From Syntrophorhabdaceae bacterium (GTDB lineage Bacteria; Desulfobacterota; Syntrophorhabdia; Syntrophorhabdales; Syntrophorhabdaceae), in NCBI GenBank assembly GCA_036504895.1, contig DASXUJ010000062.1:1-64000 (forward strand): a stretch of DNA of 64,000 bases, given 5' to 3'. The position numbers and the translations under genes are program-made. How positions within the stretch are numbered: position 1 is the stretch's first letter; every line of letters begins with the position of its first letter. This document shows, piece after piece, positions 7,831 to 16,082 of the stretch. A model generated the notes under the pieces. It was given only the letters and a program-made list of their open reading frames with translations, searched no databases and was not told the DNA's origin.

Positions 7831-9222
7831 TTAGTCCCCCTCGAGATATGCAACTCTTTCAAGAAAGGTAAGAGTCGTATTCGCCCGTGCCACGGCGAGG
7901 ATATAATTTTCCCGCGCGCTCGCGAACTCCCTCTCTGCCTGAAGGAGTGCAAGAATATCGCCCTTTCCTACCCTGTATTCACCGAAAGCCTGTTCATAAT
8001 TTGAGTTGGCCTGGCGTACCAGCTCATTATAAAGCCTCACATTATCACAGCTCAGCTCGTAATCTTTATAGGCGCGCACGATCTCGATTCCCGCATTCCG
8101 TTTTATCTCGCCGAGTCTGAAACGGGCGGCCGCTATATCGCTGGAGGCGCCCTGCATATTATAGTATCTCCCCACGCCGTCAAAAAGGGCATAACTGAAA
8201 TTGAGGATAAATGCATCCTGCCGCCCATCGGGGAAGAACTGCGTATCCGTTCTCGCCTGTTGCAGTTGGGCGTCAATTCTGGGAAACCAGGCGCTCGTCC
8301 TCTCCTTATACACCATCTGAAGCCGCTCGATCTCCTTCATCTGGGCCGTCACATCGGGTCGTATTGCAACGGCCCTCTCTATGAGAGTCTGAAAATCGGC
8401 CCGGTATCCCGGCTCCCCCAGAGGCCCTTCCACATCCTGCTGATCCTTCGGATCGTAAAGAAGAAATGATTTAAGCTCCTCCAGCGACCTCTCATACTGT
8501 TTCACCGAGGTGAGAAGATCGATCCTGGCGGTGGTCATTCTCACCTCGGCCTGGAGAACCTCGCTTTTCTTCGCCACCCCCGCGTCATACCTGCCCCTGG
8601 TGAGCCCGTACACCTTCTCTGCCGTCGCGAGAGCCTCTTTTCTGGTATTTACCACGTGCTTGTTTCCCAAAGCCGTGTAGAACGCGCTTTTGACGTTGTA
8701 ACGTACTTCGACTCTCACGTTTTTCAGCAGCTCTCCTTCCCTGCCCATAAGGGAATAGGCCTGCCTTCTTCGGGCGAACCGCTCGCCGCCATCGAAAAGC
8801 CTGTACGAAATTGTCCCGGTGAAGGTGTAAATATTCGTGGCGGCAAAAACATTTGAAAAATTTCCGAGAGTGGAGACGCTTACGACAGACTGACCCGCGG
8901 AGGTTTGACCGTTGAGGGACCTGATATAGGAGCTTTGTATGTCGATCTTGGGGAGATAGGGATCAATCGTGGAGATGTAAGAGAATTCGGAGCTTTTGAT
9001 TATTTCCTTCTGCTGTTTTATGGTGAAGGAGACCTCGAATGCCCTTTTTACCGCTTCTTCAAGAGTGATGGAAAGAAGGGGCAAGGGCGCGAGGAGCATA
9101 ACGAGAAGGAGCAGGACGATCCCGACACTCCCTGTCCACGACAGAATGAACCCTCTCTTCCCCTTTGAAAGGGTTCCGCCTCCATCCCTCCCTGCTCCCG
9201 AAGCTCCGGTGCCACACTTCAT
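7831..9222 (-). CDS. TolC-family outer-membrane efflux protein
   Basis: A 463-residue outer-membrane channel protein. The first ~50 residues contain a long leader ending LLAPLPLLS, then ITLEEAVKRAFE, the usual opening of the mature TolC fold. Two similar halves of about 200 residues carry the paired helical hairpins that form the periplasmic tunnel; YALFDGVGRYYNM and YRLFDGGERFAR correspond to equivalent beta-strand turns in the two halves. It would be the exit duct for a tripartite efflux pump or type I secretion system, but the pump and adaptor genes are not in this window. ATG 9222 follows GGAGGAG. A TTGACA-N17-TAAACT promoter lies upstream. Confidence 0.85.
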   Translation of the reverse strand: MKCGTGASGAGRDGGGTLSKGKRGFILSWTGSVGIVLLLLVMLLAPLPLLSITLEEAVKRAFEVSFTIKQQKEIIKSSEFSYISTIDPYLPKIDIQSSYIRSLNGQTSAGQSVVSVSTLGNFSNVFAATNIYTFTGTISYRLFDGGERFARRRQAYSLMGREGELLKNVRVEVRYNVKSAFYTALGNKHVVNTRKEALATAEKVYGLTRGRYDAGVAKKSEVLQAEVRMTTARIDLLTSVKQYERSLEELKSFLLYDPKDQQDVEGPLGEPGYRADFQTLIERAVAIRPDVTAQMKEIERLQMVYKERTSAWFPRIDAQLQQARTDTQFFPDGRQDAFILNFSYALFDGVGRYYNMQGASSDIAAARFRLGEIKRNAGIEIVRAYKDYELSCDNVRLYNELVRQANSNYEQAFGEYRVGKGDILALLQAEREFASARENYILAVARANTTLTFLERVAYLEGD

Positions 9223-9271
9223 CTCTCCTCCACCCGGATCCCGATTGAAAAATTCTTCTCAAGGTACGTTC

Positions 9272-9300
9272 AGTTTATTTAAACCACGAGCCCCTGTCAA
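9272..9300 (-). promoter_or_regulatory. predicted sigma70 promoter of the TolC-family gene
   Basis: Minus strand: TTGACA (9300-9295), 17-base spacer, TAAACT (9277-9272). The predicted leader is about 43 bases and contains the ribosome-binding site of the gene. Confidence 0.5.
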
Positions 9301-9410
9301 CAGCCATTTTGCGAGGAAAGACGCGTATTTTGTGGGGAATTGAGACCTCTGGCGCCGAAGGACCTGTCCGAAACGCAGTGAGAGAAAGAAGAAATGCGGT
9401 GGTTGGTATA

Positions 9411-9449
9411 AAAAAAGCAGGTCAGGAGTCATGATTGCCTGACCTGCTT
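9411..9449 (-). terminator. intrinsic terminator of tRNA-Phe
   Basis: On the minus strand an 11-base perfect stem (AAGCAGGTCAG with its complement, 13-base loop) is followed by a run of T. It lies about 50 bases downstream of the tRNA gene. Confidence 0.85.
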
Positions 9450-9498
9450 GACTATTCACATCACCCTTTAGCGGATTCTTACGAACCCATAAAAGAAG

Positions 9499-9574
9499 TG
9501 GTGCCGAGGCGCGGAATTGAACCACGGACACGGGGATTTTCAGTCCCCTGCTCTACCGACTGAGCTACCTCGGC
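9499..9574 (-). tRNA. tRNA-Phe (GAA anticodon)
   Basis: A 76-base cloverleaf on the minus strand. The acceptor stem GCCGAGG pairs with CCTCGGC, the discriminator is A, and the CCA end is encoded. The anticodon stem GGGGA/TCCCC closes the loop CTGAAAA, giving anticodon GAA. The T arm contains GTTCAATTC. The gene stands alone between a promoter and a terminator. Confidence 0.97.
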
Positions 9575-9582
9575 AACGCTTT

Positions 9583-9613
9583 ATTTTAACCACAGTTTCT
9601 CCGTTTATGTCAA
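9583..9613 (-). promoter_or_regulatory. predicted promoter of tRNA-Phe
   Basis: Minus strand: TTGACA (9613-9608) and TAAAAT (9588-9583) with a long 19-base spacer. The predicted start is within a few bases of the mature tRNA 5' end at 9574. Confidence 0.45.
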
Positions 9614-9671
9614 GACATTCATTGATTGAAATATCCGGAAAATGTCCGCGCTCATAGCCAGGCAAAAAACT

Positions 9672-9700
9672 TTGACATTCCTTCCGTCCTGTGTTAACAA
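9672..9700 (+). promoter_or_regulatory. candidate leaderless promoter of the DUF1015 gene
   Basis: TTGACA (9672-9677), 17-base spacer, TAACAA (9695-9700). ATG 9708 lies 7 bases downstream and has no ribosome-binding site. The -10 box is only a moderate match. Confidence 0.45.
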
Positions 9701-9707
9701 CATGTGC

Positions 9708-10916
9708 ATGCGCGACCACTATCTCAAGCCCTTTCGGGGCATCATCTACAATAAAGCGAAGGTGGGCGGGATCGCCCCCTGCGTATGCCCTCCTTATGAC
9801 GTGATTTCAGACGACGAGACCTACCTCTCGAGAAGTCCTTACAATGCAGTGAGGCTTGAGCTTCCGAGACCGCTGCCCGGCATGGACAGGTATGCCCATG
9901 CCCGTCAGACGTTCATAAATTGGTGCGAAGAGGGCGCATTGGTGCCAGACAGGGAAAGGACCATATACATCTACGAACAGGAATTCGATATTGAAGGGAA
10001 AACCTTCTTCAGGCGAGGCTTTATCGGGCTTCAAAAGCTCGACAAAGAACGGATTCTCACCCACGAACAGACAAGGAAGAAAGCGAAGGAAGACCGGGAG
10101 AAGCTCATCGTAGCCCTGGGAGCTTATACCAGCTTCCCTTTCGGACTTTATGAAGATAGCGGTTTGGAGGTGGAGAATCTGCTGGAGACCGCCGAAAAGG
10201 ATGGGCTTTTCGATTTTATCGATGATGAGGCCATAAGGAACAGGTTTTACCGGATGACAAAACCTTCCGAGATGGACGCCCTGGCAGAGCTCATGGACGC
10301 GCGCAAAATCTATATCGCCGACGGCCATCACAGGCTGGACGTCTCCTTCAGGCTCAACCTCTCCCATATCCCTTTTTATCTGACCAACATGTATTCAAAG
10401 GGGGTCGTGATCCTCCCCTATCACCGGATCGTGACCCTGGAACAGAAGAGGGACCTCCGGGACCTGCTGGGCCTTCTTCAAAACCACGTGCAAATTGAAA
10501 AGATACCTTTTGAGGGTTCTCAGTCCATTTCACAGGCAATCAGGCGGATTACCCTATCCCGGGAACCTTCGTTTGTCCTGTATCCACGTCAGGACCAGGG
10601 CAGCCTTTATGTCCTCACCGCTCCCACTCCCACCGAAGGAGCGGGGCCCCTTGAGAGGTTGAAGGTAAATATCCTCCATTCAGATTTGCTGCGTAATGTG
10701 CTTGCCATCAAAGAGGAGGAGATATCCTTTACTCAGGACCCCGGGGAACTGCTCGAGTCGGTGCGGACGAAAGCTGCCGACCTCGCGTTCCTCCTCCCTC
10801 CCACGACCACGACCGAGGTCAAGGAAGTGGCCGACTGCGGTCTCGATATGCCCCCTAAATCGACTTTCTTTTATCCGAAGATTCTCACCGGTCTCGTCTA
10901 CCACAAATATGCCTGA
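9708..10916 (+). CDS. DUF1015 family protein
   Basis: A 402-residue protein of the widespread but biochemically undefined DUF1015 family. Typical features are the N-terminal KPFRGIIYN, the CPPYDVIS motif, the SPYNAVRLELP segment, THEQTRKKAKEDR, and the ADGHHRLD motif (HH possibly metal binding or catalytic) in the middle. In many genomes it occurs near serine or folate metabolism genes; here it leads a set with a methyltransferase and polyprenyl synthase. The reading frame is open back to 9642, but the family starts near KPFRG, so ATG 9708 (or 9702) is preferred. Neither has a ribosome-binding site. Its end overlaps the next gene by 8 bases. Confidence 0.8.
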   Translation: MRDHYLKPFRGIIYNKAKVGGIAPCVCPPYDVISDDETYLSRSPYNAVRLELPRPLPGMDRYAHARQTFINWCEEGALVPDRERTIYIYEQEFDIEGKTFFRRGFIGLQKLDKERILTHEQTRKKAKEDREKLIVALGAYTSFPFGLYEDSGLEVENLLETAEKDGLFDFIDDEAIRNRFYRMTKPSEMDALAELMDARKIYIADGHHRLDVSFRLNLSHIPFYLTNMYSKGVVILPYHRIVTLEQKRDLRDLLGLLQNHVQIEKIPFEGSQSISQAIRRITLSREPSFVLYPRQDQGSLYVLTAPTPTEGAGPLERLKVNILHSDLLRNVLAIKEEEISFTQDPGELLESVRTKAADLAFLLPPTTTTEVKEVADCGLDMPPKSTFFYPKILTGLVYHKYA

Positions 10917-11667
10917 AATCGCGGGGGCCGACGAGACCCTGGAACTGCTCTGCGACGAAGAGTTGAAAATCGTGCAGAAAAAGGAAGGCTACAGATTCTC
11001 CGTAGACGCCATTCTTCTCGCTAATTTCATTCACCTGAAAAAGGGTGAAAGGTTGTTGGATATTGGGACCGGTTGTGGTATTATACCTATCTATATGATG
11101 AGAAAGGGTTTTTGTAATAATATGACGGGAATTGAGCTCCAGCCGGGATTATTTCAGACGGCAGTTAAAAACAAAGCGATAAACGGCTGTGAGAATATCG
11201 AATTCATCGAGGGTGATGCAACCTCCCCTCAGATCGACTTAAAAAAGGCGCGTTTCGACGTGGCCGTGAGCAATCCCCCCTATACCAGAAAGGGCACCGG
11301 AAGAAGGAGTCCGGATGATTCGAGACATATCGCGCGCCACGAGGAACACCTCGATCTGTCCCGCCTGCTCTCTCTTACATCGTCATTGCTTCACGGGAAG
11401 GGGAGACTATATCTCATCTATCCTTCCACGCGGATCGGCGAGGTCATGGGATGCGCGCGCGCTCACAGGATGGAGCCCAAACGCCTCCGGTTTATCCATT
11501 CCAGGGAGGCCGAGGAATCGATTCTTTTTCTCGCGGAGTTCCTGAAGGATGGGGGAGCCGGTACGGTCGTGGAGAAACCGCTCTACATCTATAAAGAAAC
11601 CGATTACACCGAGGAAGTACGCTCCTACTATACATTTAAAGGTCAGGAAACATGGAAAGCGTCTTAA
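10909..11667 (+). CDS. tRNA1(Val) adenine-N6-methyltransferase-like protein (TrmN6/YfiC)
   Basis: A 252-residue SAM-dependent methyltransferase. Motif I DIGTGCG (51-57) binds SAM, the acidic loop follows in TGIELQP, and NPPY (122-125) is the signature of amino-group (N6-adenine) methylation. The N-terminal GYRFSVDAILLANF is characteristic of the YfiC/TrmN6 group, which modifies A37 of tRNA1(Val) in E. coli. The target in this organism is inferred. The frame is open further upstream, but that part runs over the DUF1015 gene; ATG 10909 overlaps its stop by 8 bases and fits the family. It overlaps the next gene by 16 bases, so the three genes are probably one operon. Confidence 0.8.
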   Translation: MPEIAGADETLELLCDEELKIVQKKEGYRFSVDAILLANFIHLKKGERLLDIGTGCGIIPIYMMRKGFCNNMTGIELQPGLFQTAVKNKAINGCENIEFIEGDATSPQIDLKKARFDVAVSNPPYTRKGTGRRSPDDSRHIARHEEHLDLSRLLSLTSSLLHGKGRLYLIYPSTRIGEVMGCARAHRMEPKRLRFIHSREAEESILFLAEFLKDGGAGTVVEKPLYIYKETDYTEEVRSYYTFKGQETWKAS

Positions 11668-12620
11668 AACTTATCGAGCAGGACTTGGAAAATCTGGAAT
11701 TGTCCATACAAAAGCTGATCACTACGAGGGTCAGCTTTATCAGAGAGATAGTAACGTATATAATAAAATCGGGAGGCAAAAGGGTACGGCCCATCCTCCT
11801 CATCCTTTCCGCGAGGCTCGCGGGATATAAGGATGATCTCCACATCCCTTATGCGGCAATAGTCGAGTTCATCCACACCGCCACCCTGCTTCATGACGAT
11901 GTAGTCGACAACGCACAGACCAGGCGGGGGAATTCTACCGTCAACACGGTATGGGGAAATGAATCGAGCGTGCTCGTCGGTGACTTCCTCTATTCGAAAT
12001 CTTTCGAGCTTATGGCGGAGGACGGGAATCCGGCAATATTGAAGACGATTTCGAAGGCCACCACGGCACTCTCCGAAGGAGAGATCCTCGAGCTTCTCAA
12101 GACTTCCGATGTGGAGACGACAGAGGAAGAATATTTCGAGGTTATAGGAAACAAGACAGCGGTCCTTTTTTCGGCCGCGTGCGAGATAGGAGCCCTTCTG
12201 GGCAAGGCAACCCCCACGCGACGGGAAGCGCTCAGGGGCTTCGGGTATAATCTCGGAATCGCCTTTCAATTAAAAGACGATATTCTCGATTACACCTCTT
12301 ATGATGCAATTCTCGGGAAGACCGTGGGCACGGATTTGAAGGAAGGCAAAGTGACCCTGCCGCTCATATATGCCCTCAAAGAGGCAAGCGAGAAAGATCG
12401 GGCCTATGCAAAAAAGGTACTTGAAAAGCCGACTATGAGCCCCAGGGATTTCAAGGGCGTGCGCAGGATCATCACGAGACACGGGGGCATGGAGTATACG
12501 GCGGAAATGACGGCGCGTCATATCGAAAGGGCAAAGAAATATCTGGCCGCCTTCCGGGCCTCACCTTACAAGGATGCCCTTCTCGATCTTGCGGATCACA
12601 TGGTGGAGCGCGAGACGTAA
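11652..12620 (+). CDS. ispB: polyprenyl diphosphate synthase (long-chain trans-prenyltransferase)
   Basis: A 322-residue all-helical isoprenoid synthase that extends allylic diphosphates with isopentenyl diphosphate, typically to build the side chain of menaquinone or ubiquinone. GGKRVRP (41-47) binds the substrate diphosphate; the first Asp-rich motif is LLHDDVVD (D82, D83, D86) and the second FQLKDDILD (D209, D210, D213). The product length cannot be fixed by eye. Last gene of the DUF1015-trmN6-ispB set, overlapping its predecessor by 16 bases. It converges with glgC across 9 bases. Menaquinone supply would match the quinone-linked membrane oxidoreductase in this window. Confidence 0.85.
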   Translation: MESVLKLIEQDLENLELSIQKLITTRVSFIREIVTYIIKSGGKRVRPILLILSARLAGYKDDLHIPYAAIVEFIHTATLLHDDVVDNAQTRRGNSTVNTVWGNESSVLVGDFLYSKSFELMAEDGNPAILKTISKATTALSEGEILELLKTSDVETTEEEYFEVIGNKTAVLFSAACEIGALLGKATPTRREALRGFGYNLGIAFQLKDDILDYTSYDAILGKTVGTDLKEGKVTLPLIYALKEASEKDRAYAKKVLEKPTMSPRDFKGVRRIITRHGGMEYTAEMTARHIERAKKYLAAFRASPYKDALLDLADHMVERET

Positions 12621-12629
12621 CAGGGGAAT

Positions 12630-13862
12630 TTACTTCAGGATTGCATCTTTCGGTATCACGACTATTCCTTCGTCGGAGACGAAGAATCTGCTCCGGTCCT
12701 TCTCCAGGTCATAACCGATGCGCATATTATCGGGTATCCTCACATTCTTATCGATTATTGCCCTTTTTACTTTGGCTCCCATACCGATCACCACATCGTG
12801 GAGCAGTATCGATTCCCTTACATCGGCATAACTGTTTACCCGCACCCCCGGGGACAGGATCGACCGCTCCACCCTGCCGCCGCTTATGATCACGCCGCTG
12901 CAGATAATGGAATCGAGAGCCTTCCCTGCCCTGCCCTTCGCTTCGTCCGCAAAAACCGTTTTTGCAGGGGGGTATTGTCCTTCATAGGTCCTTATGGGCC
13001 ATTTCTTGTCATAGAGGTTGAAGACGGGACTTACGGACGCGAGATCCATATTGGCGCTCCAGTAAGCGTCTATTGTACCTATATCCCTCCAGTAGTCTGC
13101 GTGCCTTCCGCCACCTTTGCCGAAAGGATAGACGAATACCCTGTGGTCCGGGTACATGTAGGGTATGATATCCCTGCCGAAGTCATGGCTCGAGTCGGAC
13201 CGGGCTGCATCCCTGGATATGATATCAAACAATGCCTTCCTGTTGAAAATGTATATGCCCATTGAAATAAATGCCTTGTGCGGCTTTCCCGGTATATGCT
13301 CGGGATGCTCCGGTTTTTCCTGGAAACCGCACACCCTGCCGTTGCTGTCTGCCTGAATGATGCCGAACCTCGATGCTTCGGCGATATCGACCTCCATGGT
13401 GGAGATCGTCAGGTCCGCTTTGTTTTTCTGGTGATGTTTTATGAAATGGCTGTAATCCATCTTATAGATATGGTCGCCCGAAAGAATGAGTACATGCTCT
13501 CCCTCGACCTGCTCGAGATGGTAAAGGTTCTGGTAGATAGCGTCCGCCGTTCCCTTGTACCAATCGTCCCCCACCCTCATCTGGGGCGACAGATGGGTGA
13601 CAAACTCTCCAAGCTCCGGACTTAGTATGCTCCAGGCGTCTCTCGTATGGCCAAGGAGGGAATGGGACTTATACTGGGGGAGGACGAATATCTTCCTTAT
13701 ACCTGAATTGACGCAGTTGCTGAGCGTAAAATCGATGACCCGGTATTTTCCGCCGAAAGGCACGGCAGGCTTGGCCCGATCTTTGGTGAGGGGATGGAGC
13801 CTTGCGCCGACTCCGCCCGCCAGAACGAAGGCTACCGCATTATGAAGGAATTTTTGTCGCAT
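12630..13862 (-). CDS. glgC: glucose-1-phosphate adenylyltransferase
   Basis: A 410-residue enzyme that makes ADP-glucose from ATP and glucose-1-phosphate, the committed step of glycogen synthesis. The nucleotide-binding opening [12 protein letters not shown] and [16 protein letters not shown] are diagnostic, followed by the sugar-phosphate region GTADAIYQN and [11 protein letters not shown]. The C-terminal ~110 residues form the left-handed beta-helix used for allosteric control and oligomerisation. AGGGAG precedes ATG by about 5 bases. No other glycogen gene is adjacent, so it may be its own unit; the far end borders ispB on the other strand. Confidence 0.93.
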   Translation of the reverse strand: MRQKFLHNAVAFVLAGGVGARLHPLTKDRAKPAVPFGGKYRVIDFTLSNCVNSGIRKIFVLPQYKSHSLLGHTRDAWSILSPELGEFVTHLSPQMRVGDDWYKGTADAIYQNLYHLEQVEGEHVLILSGDHIYKMDYSHFIKHHQKNKADLTISTMEVDIAEASRFGIIQADSNGRVCGFQEKPEHPEHIPGKPHKAFISMGIYIFNRKALFDIISRDAARSDSSHDFGRDIIPYMYPDHRVFVYPFGKGGGRHADYWRDIGTIDAYWSANMDLASVSPVFNLYDKKWPIRTYEGQYPPAKTVFADEAKGRAGKALDSIICSGVIISGGRVERSILSPGVRVNSYADVRESILLHDVVIGMGAKVKRAIIDKNVRIPDNMRIGYDLEKDRSRFFVSDEGIVVIPKDAILK

Positions 13863-13932
13863 ATCTCCCTATTCTGAATATATCCCTCTATACATAACAC
13901 ATCACGAGCGTAAAATGAAGACCTGTAAGTAA

Positions 13933-14622
13933 TCAATCCTGCTGCCTGCCCGCGGCGCCGCTAATAATCACCACATATTCACCTTTCGGTTCGACCTGAT
14001 CGTACTCTTCGGCCAGTGACCGGAGGGTGCCCCTGCGGACCGTCTCGTGGACCTTCGTCAACTCTTTAAACACCGCTGCCTCGCGATCTCCCAACTCCGC
14101 GACGGCCGCATCAAGAGTATCGTGCAAACGTCTGGGGGATTCATAAAGGACCATGGCGTGCGGCATGAGGGCCAGTTCTCTGAATATTTTTTTCTTCTTT
14201 CCCTTCTTCAAGGGCAGAAAACCCAGGAACAGAAAGCGATCGGCATAAAGTCCGGAAATAGAAAGGGCGGCTATGACAGCGGACGGCCCGGGTATTGCCC
14301 TCACCTCGATCCCTTGATCGTGGCACTTCTTTACTACTCCCCGGCCGGGATCGGAAATACAGGGAGTGCCGGCGGCCGTGATAAGGGCGGCCGATTTCCC
14401 GCTCAAAAGCCTGTCGGTGATCTCTCCAGCCTTATTTTCCTCGGAATAACTGTTAATTGAAATAATCGGTTTTCTTATGCCGAGATGGCTCAGCAGCTTG
14501 AGCGCCCGCCCCCTGTCCTCGGCCACCACAAAATCTACCTCGCCCAGCACCTCGATAGCCCTAAGGGTGATATCTTTTAGATTTCCTATCGGCGTGGCCA
14601 TTACATAGAGAATTCCTTCCAT
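13933..14622 (-). CDS. rsmI: 16S rRNA 2'-O-ribose C1402 methyltransferase
   Basis: A 229-residue SAM-dependent tetrapyrrole-methylase-fold enzyme that methylates the ribose of C1402 in 16S rRNA. LYVMATPIGNLKDIT near the start, VAEDRGRALKLL and SAAGTPCISDPG-type sequence (here TAAGTPCISDPG), and PGPSAVIAALSISG define RsmI. An in-frame ATG lies at 14643, but ATG 14622 is chosen because AGGGGG lies just upstream and the protein then begins MEGILYVMATPIGN as usual for the family. Length fits a version without a long C-terminal extension. It is transcribed away from the lytic transglycosylase gene. Confidence 0.92.
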   Translation of the reverse strand: MEGILYVMATPIGNLKDITLRAIEVLGEVDFVVAEDRGRALKLLSHLGIRKPIISINSYSEENKAGEITDRLLSGKSAALITAAGTPCISDPGRGVVKKCHDQGIEVRAIPGPSAVIAALSISGLYADRFLFLGFLPLKKGKKKKIFRELALMPHAMVLYESPRRLHDTLDAAVAELGDREAAVFKELTKVHETVRRGTLRSLAEEYDQVEPKGEYVVIISGAAGRQQD

Positions 14623-14747
14623 CCAACCCCCTGTACCTAACATTCGGTTCCGCTTCCTGCCAAATATTTATGACTGACGGACTGCCGAAATCGACGTATC
14701 CCCTGCCCTTCATCCGCCCCCTAAAGCAGAGGCAACCGTCAAAAGAC

Positions 14748-14776
14748 TTGACAAGAGCCGAAAAAATGAAGAAAAT
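14748..14776 (+). promoter_or_regulatory. candidate leaderless promoter of the lytic transglycosylase gene
   Basis: TTGACA (14748-14753), 17-base spacer, GAAAAT (14771-14776). ATG 14783 starts 6 bases later and has no ribosome-binding site. A six-codon reading frame, MKKINK (14766-14786), overlaps the start codon (ATGA), offering coupling as an alternative explanation if transcription begins further upstream. Confidence 0.45.
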
Positions 14777-14782
14777 AAATAA

Positions 14783-15385
14783 ATGATATCCGTAAGACTA
14801 CTCGTGCTCTGCGTTGCGCTCCTCCTCCCGATCACCGGATATTCGGCGGTCTACGGATATGTGGATGAGCACGGGGTATATCATTTCACCAATATAACCC
14901 CAATAGGCAGAAAATTCCATACTGTTACCGGTGAGAAAAACAGGTCGATGACCACCCCCGGTTTCCGGGCGGCCAACATCAACAATAACAGTTACGATCA
15001 CCTTATTCGGCGTCACTCCGAGTCTCACGGGATAGATCCCAGTCTGGTAAAGGCAGTAGTGAGAGCGGAATCGAATTTTAATCCCAATGCCGTCTCACAG
15101 AAAGGCGCCCGGGGCCTTATGCAGCTCATGCCCGATACTGCAAAGCTCATGCGGGTGGAAGACCCCTTTGATCCGGATGATAATATCAAGGGAGGGACCC
15201 GTTATTTAAGGTACCTGGACGATACGTTCCAGGGCAACCTGGAGCTCATGCTTGCCGCCTATAATGCGGGCCCCACGAGAGTGATTGAAAACAGGATGAC
15301 CGTCCCCCCGATAGAAGAGACCCGTAATTTCATCAAAAGAGTAAAATACTTTTACCAGAAGCTGAAAAATCCAAATGAAGGATAA
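14783..15385 (+). CDS. lytic transglycosylase (SLT domain) with DUF4124-like N-terminus
   Basis: A 200-residue exported enzyme that cleaves the glycan backbone of peptidoglycan to 1,6-anhydro ends. Residues 1-22 form a signal peptide. A short DUF4124-like segment follows (VYGYVDEHGVYHFTN). The SLT domain (about 75-195) has catalytic E96 in RAESNFNP, then GARGLMQLMPDTA, GGTRYLRYL and AAYNAGP, all standard motifs. There is no ribosome-binding site; the start lies 6 bases after a predicted -10 box. It overlaps pgsA by 11 bases, so the two are cotranscribed. Confidence 0.9.
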   Translation: MISVRLLVLCVALLLPITGYSAVYGYVDEHGVYHFTNITPIGRKFHTVTGEKNRSMTTPGFRAANINNNSYDHLIRRHSESHGIDPSLVKAVVRAESNFNPNAVSQKGARGLMQLMPDTAKLMRVEDPFDPDDNIKGGTRYLRYLDDTFQGNLELMLAAYNAGPTRVIENRMTVPPIEETRNFIKRVKYFYQKLKNPNEG

Positions 15386-16034
15386 GGATGAGAAAACATC
15401 TGTCTGGACCCTCCCAAACAGGTTGAGTGTAGTCCGAATCCTGTTTATCCCCATAATAATATCCTTCATCGCAACCGAAGACGAGATGTTCTTCTTCGCG
15501 GCCTGCCTCCTTTTCATTGTAGCAGGAATCACGGACGGCCTGGACGGCTTCGTGGCGCGGAAAATGCACCTTACCACAAAGCTCGGCCTCTATCTCGATC
15601 CCATCGCCGATAAACTCCTCGTCACCTCGGTCCTCATTACACTCACCTATTATAAGCTTGTCCCGCTGTGGGTCACCCTTATCCTGGTGGGACGGGAGTT
15701 CCTCATCAACGGCCTGAGGTCCTTCTATGCGATGGAAGGCATTGCCATCTATCCCTCTTTTGCGGGGAAGCTGAAAACAAGCCTTCAGCTTATCGGTATC
15801 TCATGCATTCTTTTCAATGTCCCTGAGAAGAGCAATTTCAGCATGTGCGATTATCTTCAGTATATCGGTATCTCGTGCCTTGATTTTAACAGCTCTCTCC
15901 GCCAGATAGGCTTGATCGTCATCTATATTGCGTTATTCTTCAGCATCCTCTCAGCGGTAGACTACATGAAGGCGATCTTCAAACCCCTGCCCTCTCAGAA
16001 CCAGGGATCGGGAAAGAAGGACGAAACCCGCTGA
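15375..16034 (+). CDS. pgsA: CDP-diacylglycerol-glycerol-3-phosphate 3-phosphatidyltransferase
   Basis: A 219-residue inner-membrane enzyme that makes phosphatidylglycerophosphate, the first step toward phosphatidylglycerol and cardiolipin. The CDP-alcohol phosphotransferase signature D-G-x2-A-R-x8-G-x3-D-x3-D is complete, with D57, G58, A61, R62, G71, D75 and D79. NRLSVVRIL at residues 15-23 is the usual amphipathic entry helix, and about five membrane helices follow. It is somewhat longer than the common ~190 residues, with extra sequence between the last two helices (about 150-180). It overlaps the lytic transglycosylase gene by 11 bases. Confidence 0.9.
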   Translation: MKDKDEKTSVWTLPNRLSVVRILFIPIIISFIATEDEMFFFAACLLFIVAGITDGLDGFVARKMHLTTKLGLYLDPIADKLLVTSVLITLTYYKLVPLWVTLILVGREFLINGLRSFYAMEGIAIYPSFAGKLKTSLQLIGISCILFNVPEKSNFSMCDYLQYIGISCLDFNSSLRQIGLIVIYIALFFSILSAVDYMKAIFKPLPSQNQGSGKKDETR

Positions 16035-16082
16035 GAACCTTTTTCAGGGATCTCTCCGTTTTACCCATTCGTGATCAGGAAA

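Noticed and set aside
11664-12269. A 201-codon open frame opposite the polyprenyl synthase gene
   Set aside because: It has no recognised motif and lies entirely within a certain gene.
12760-13200. Open frames opposite glgC with proline/cysteine-rich translations
   Set aside because: They overlap a certain gene and show no motif.
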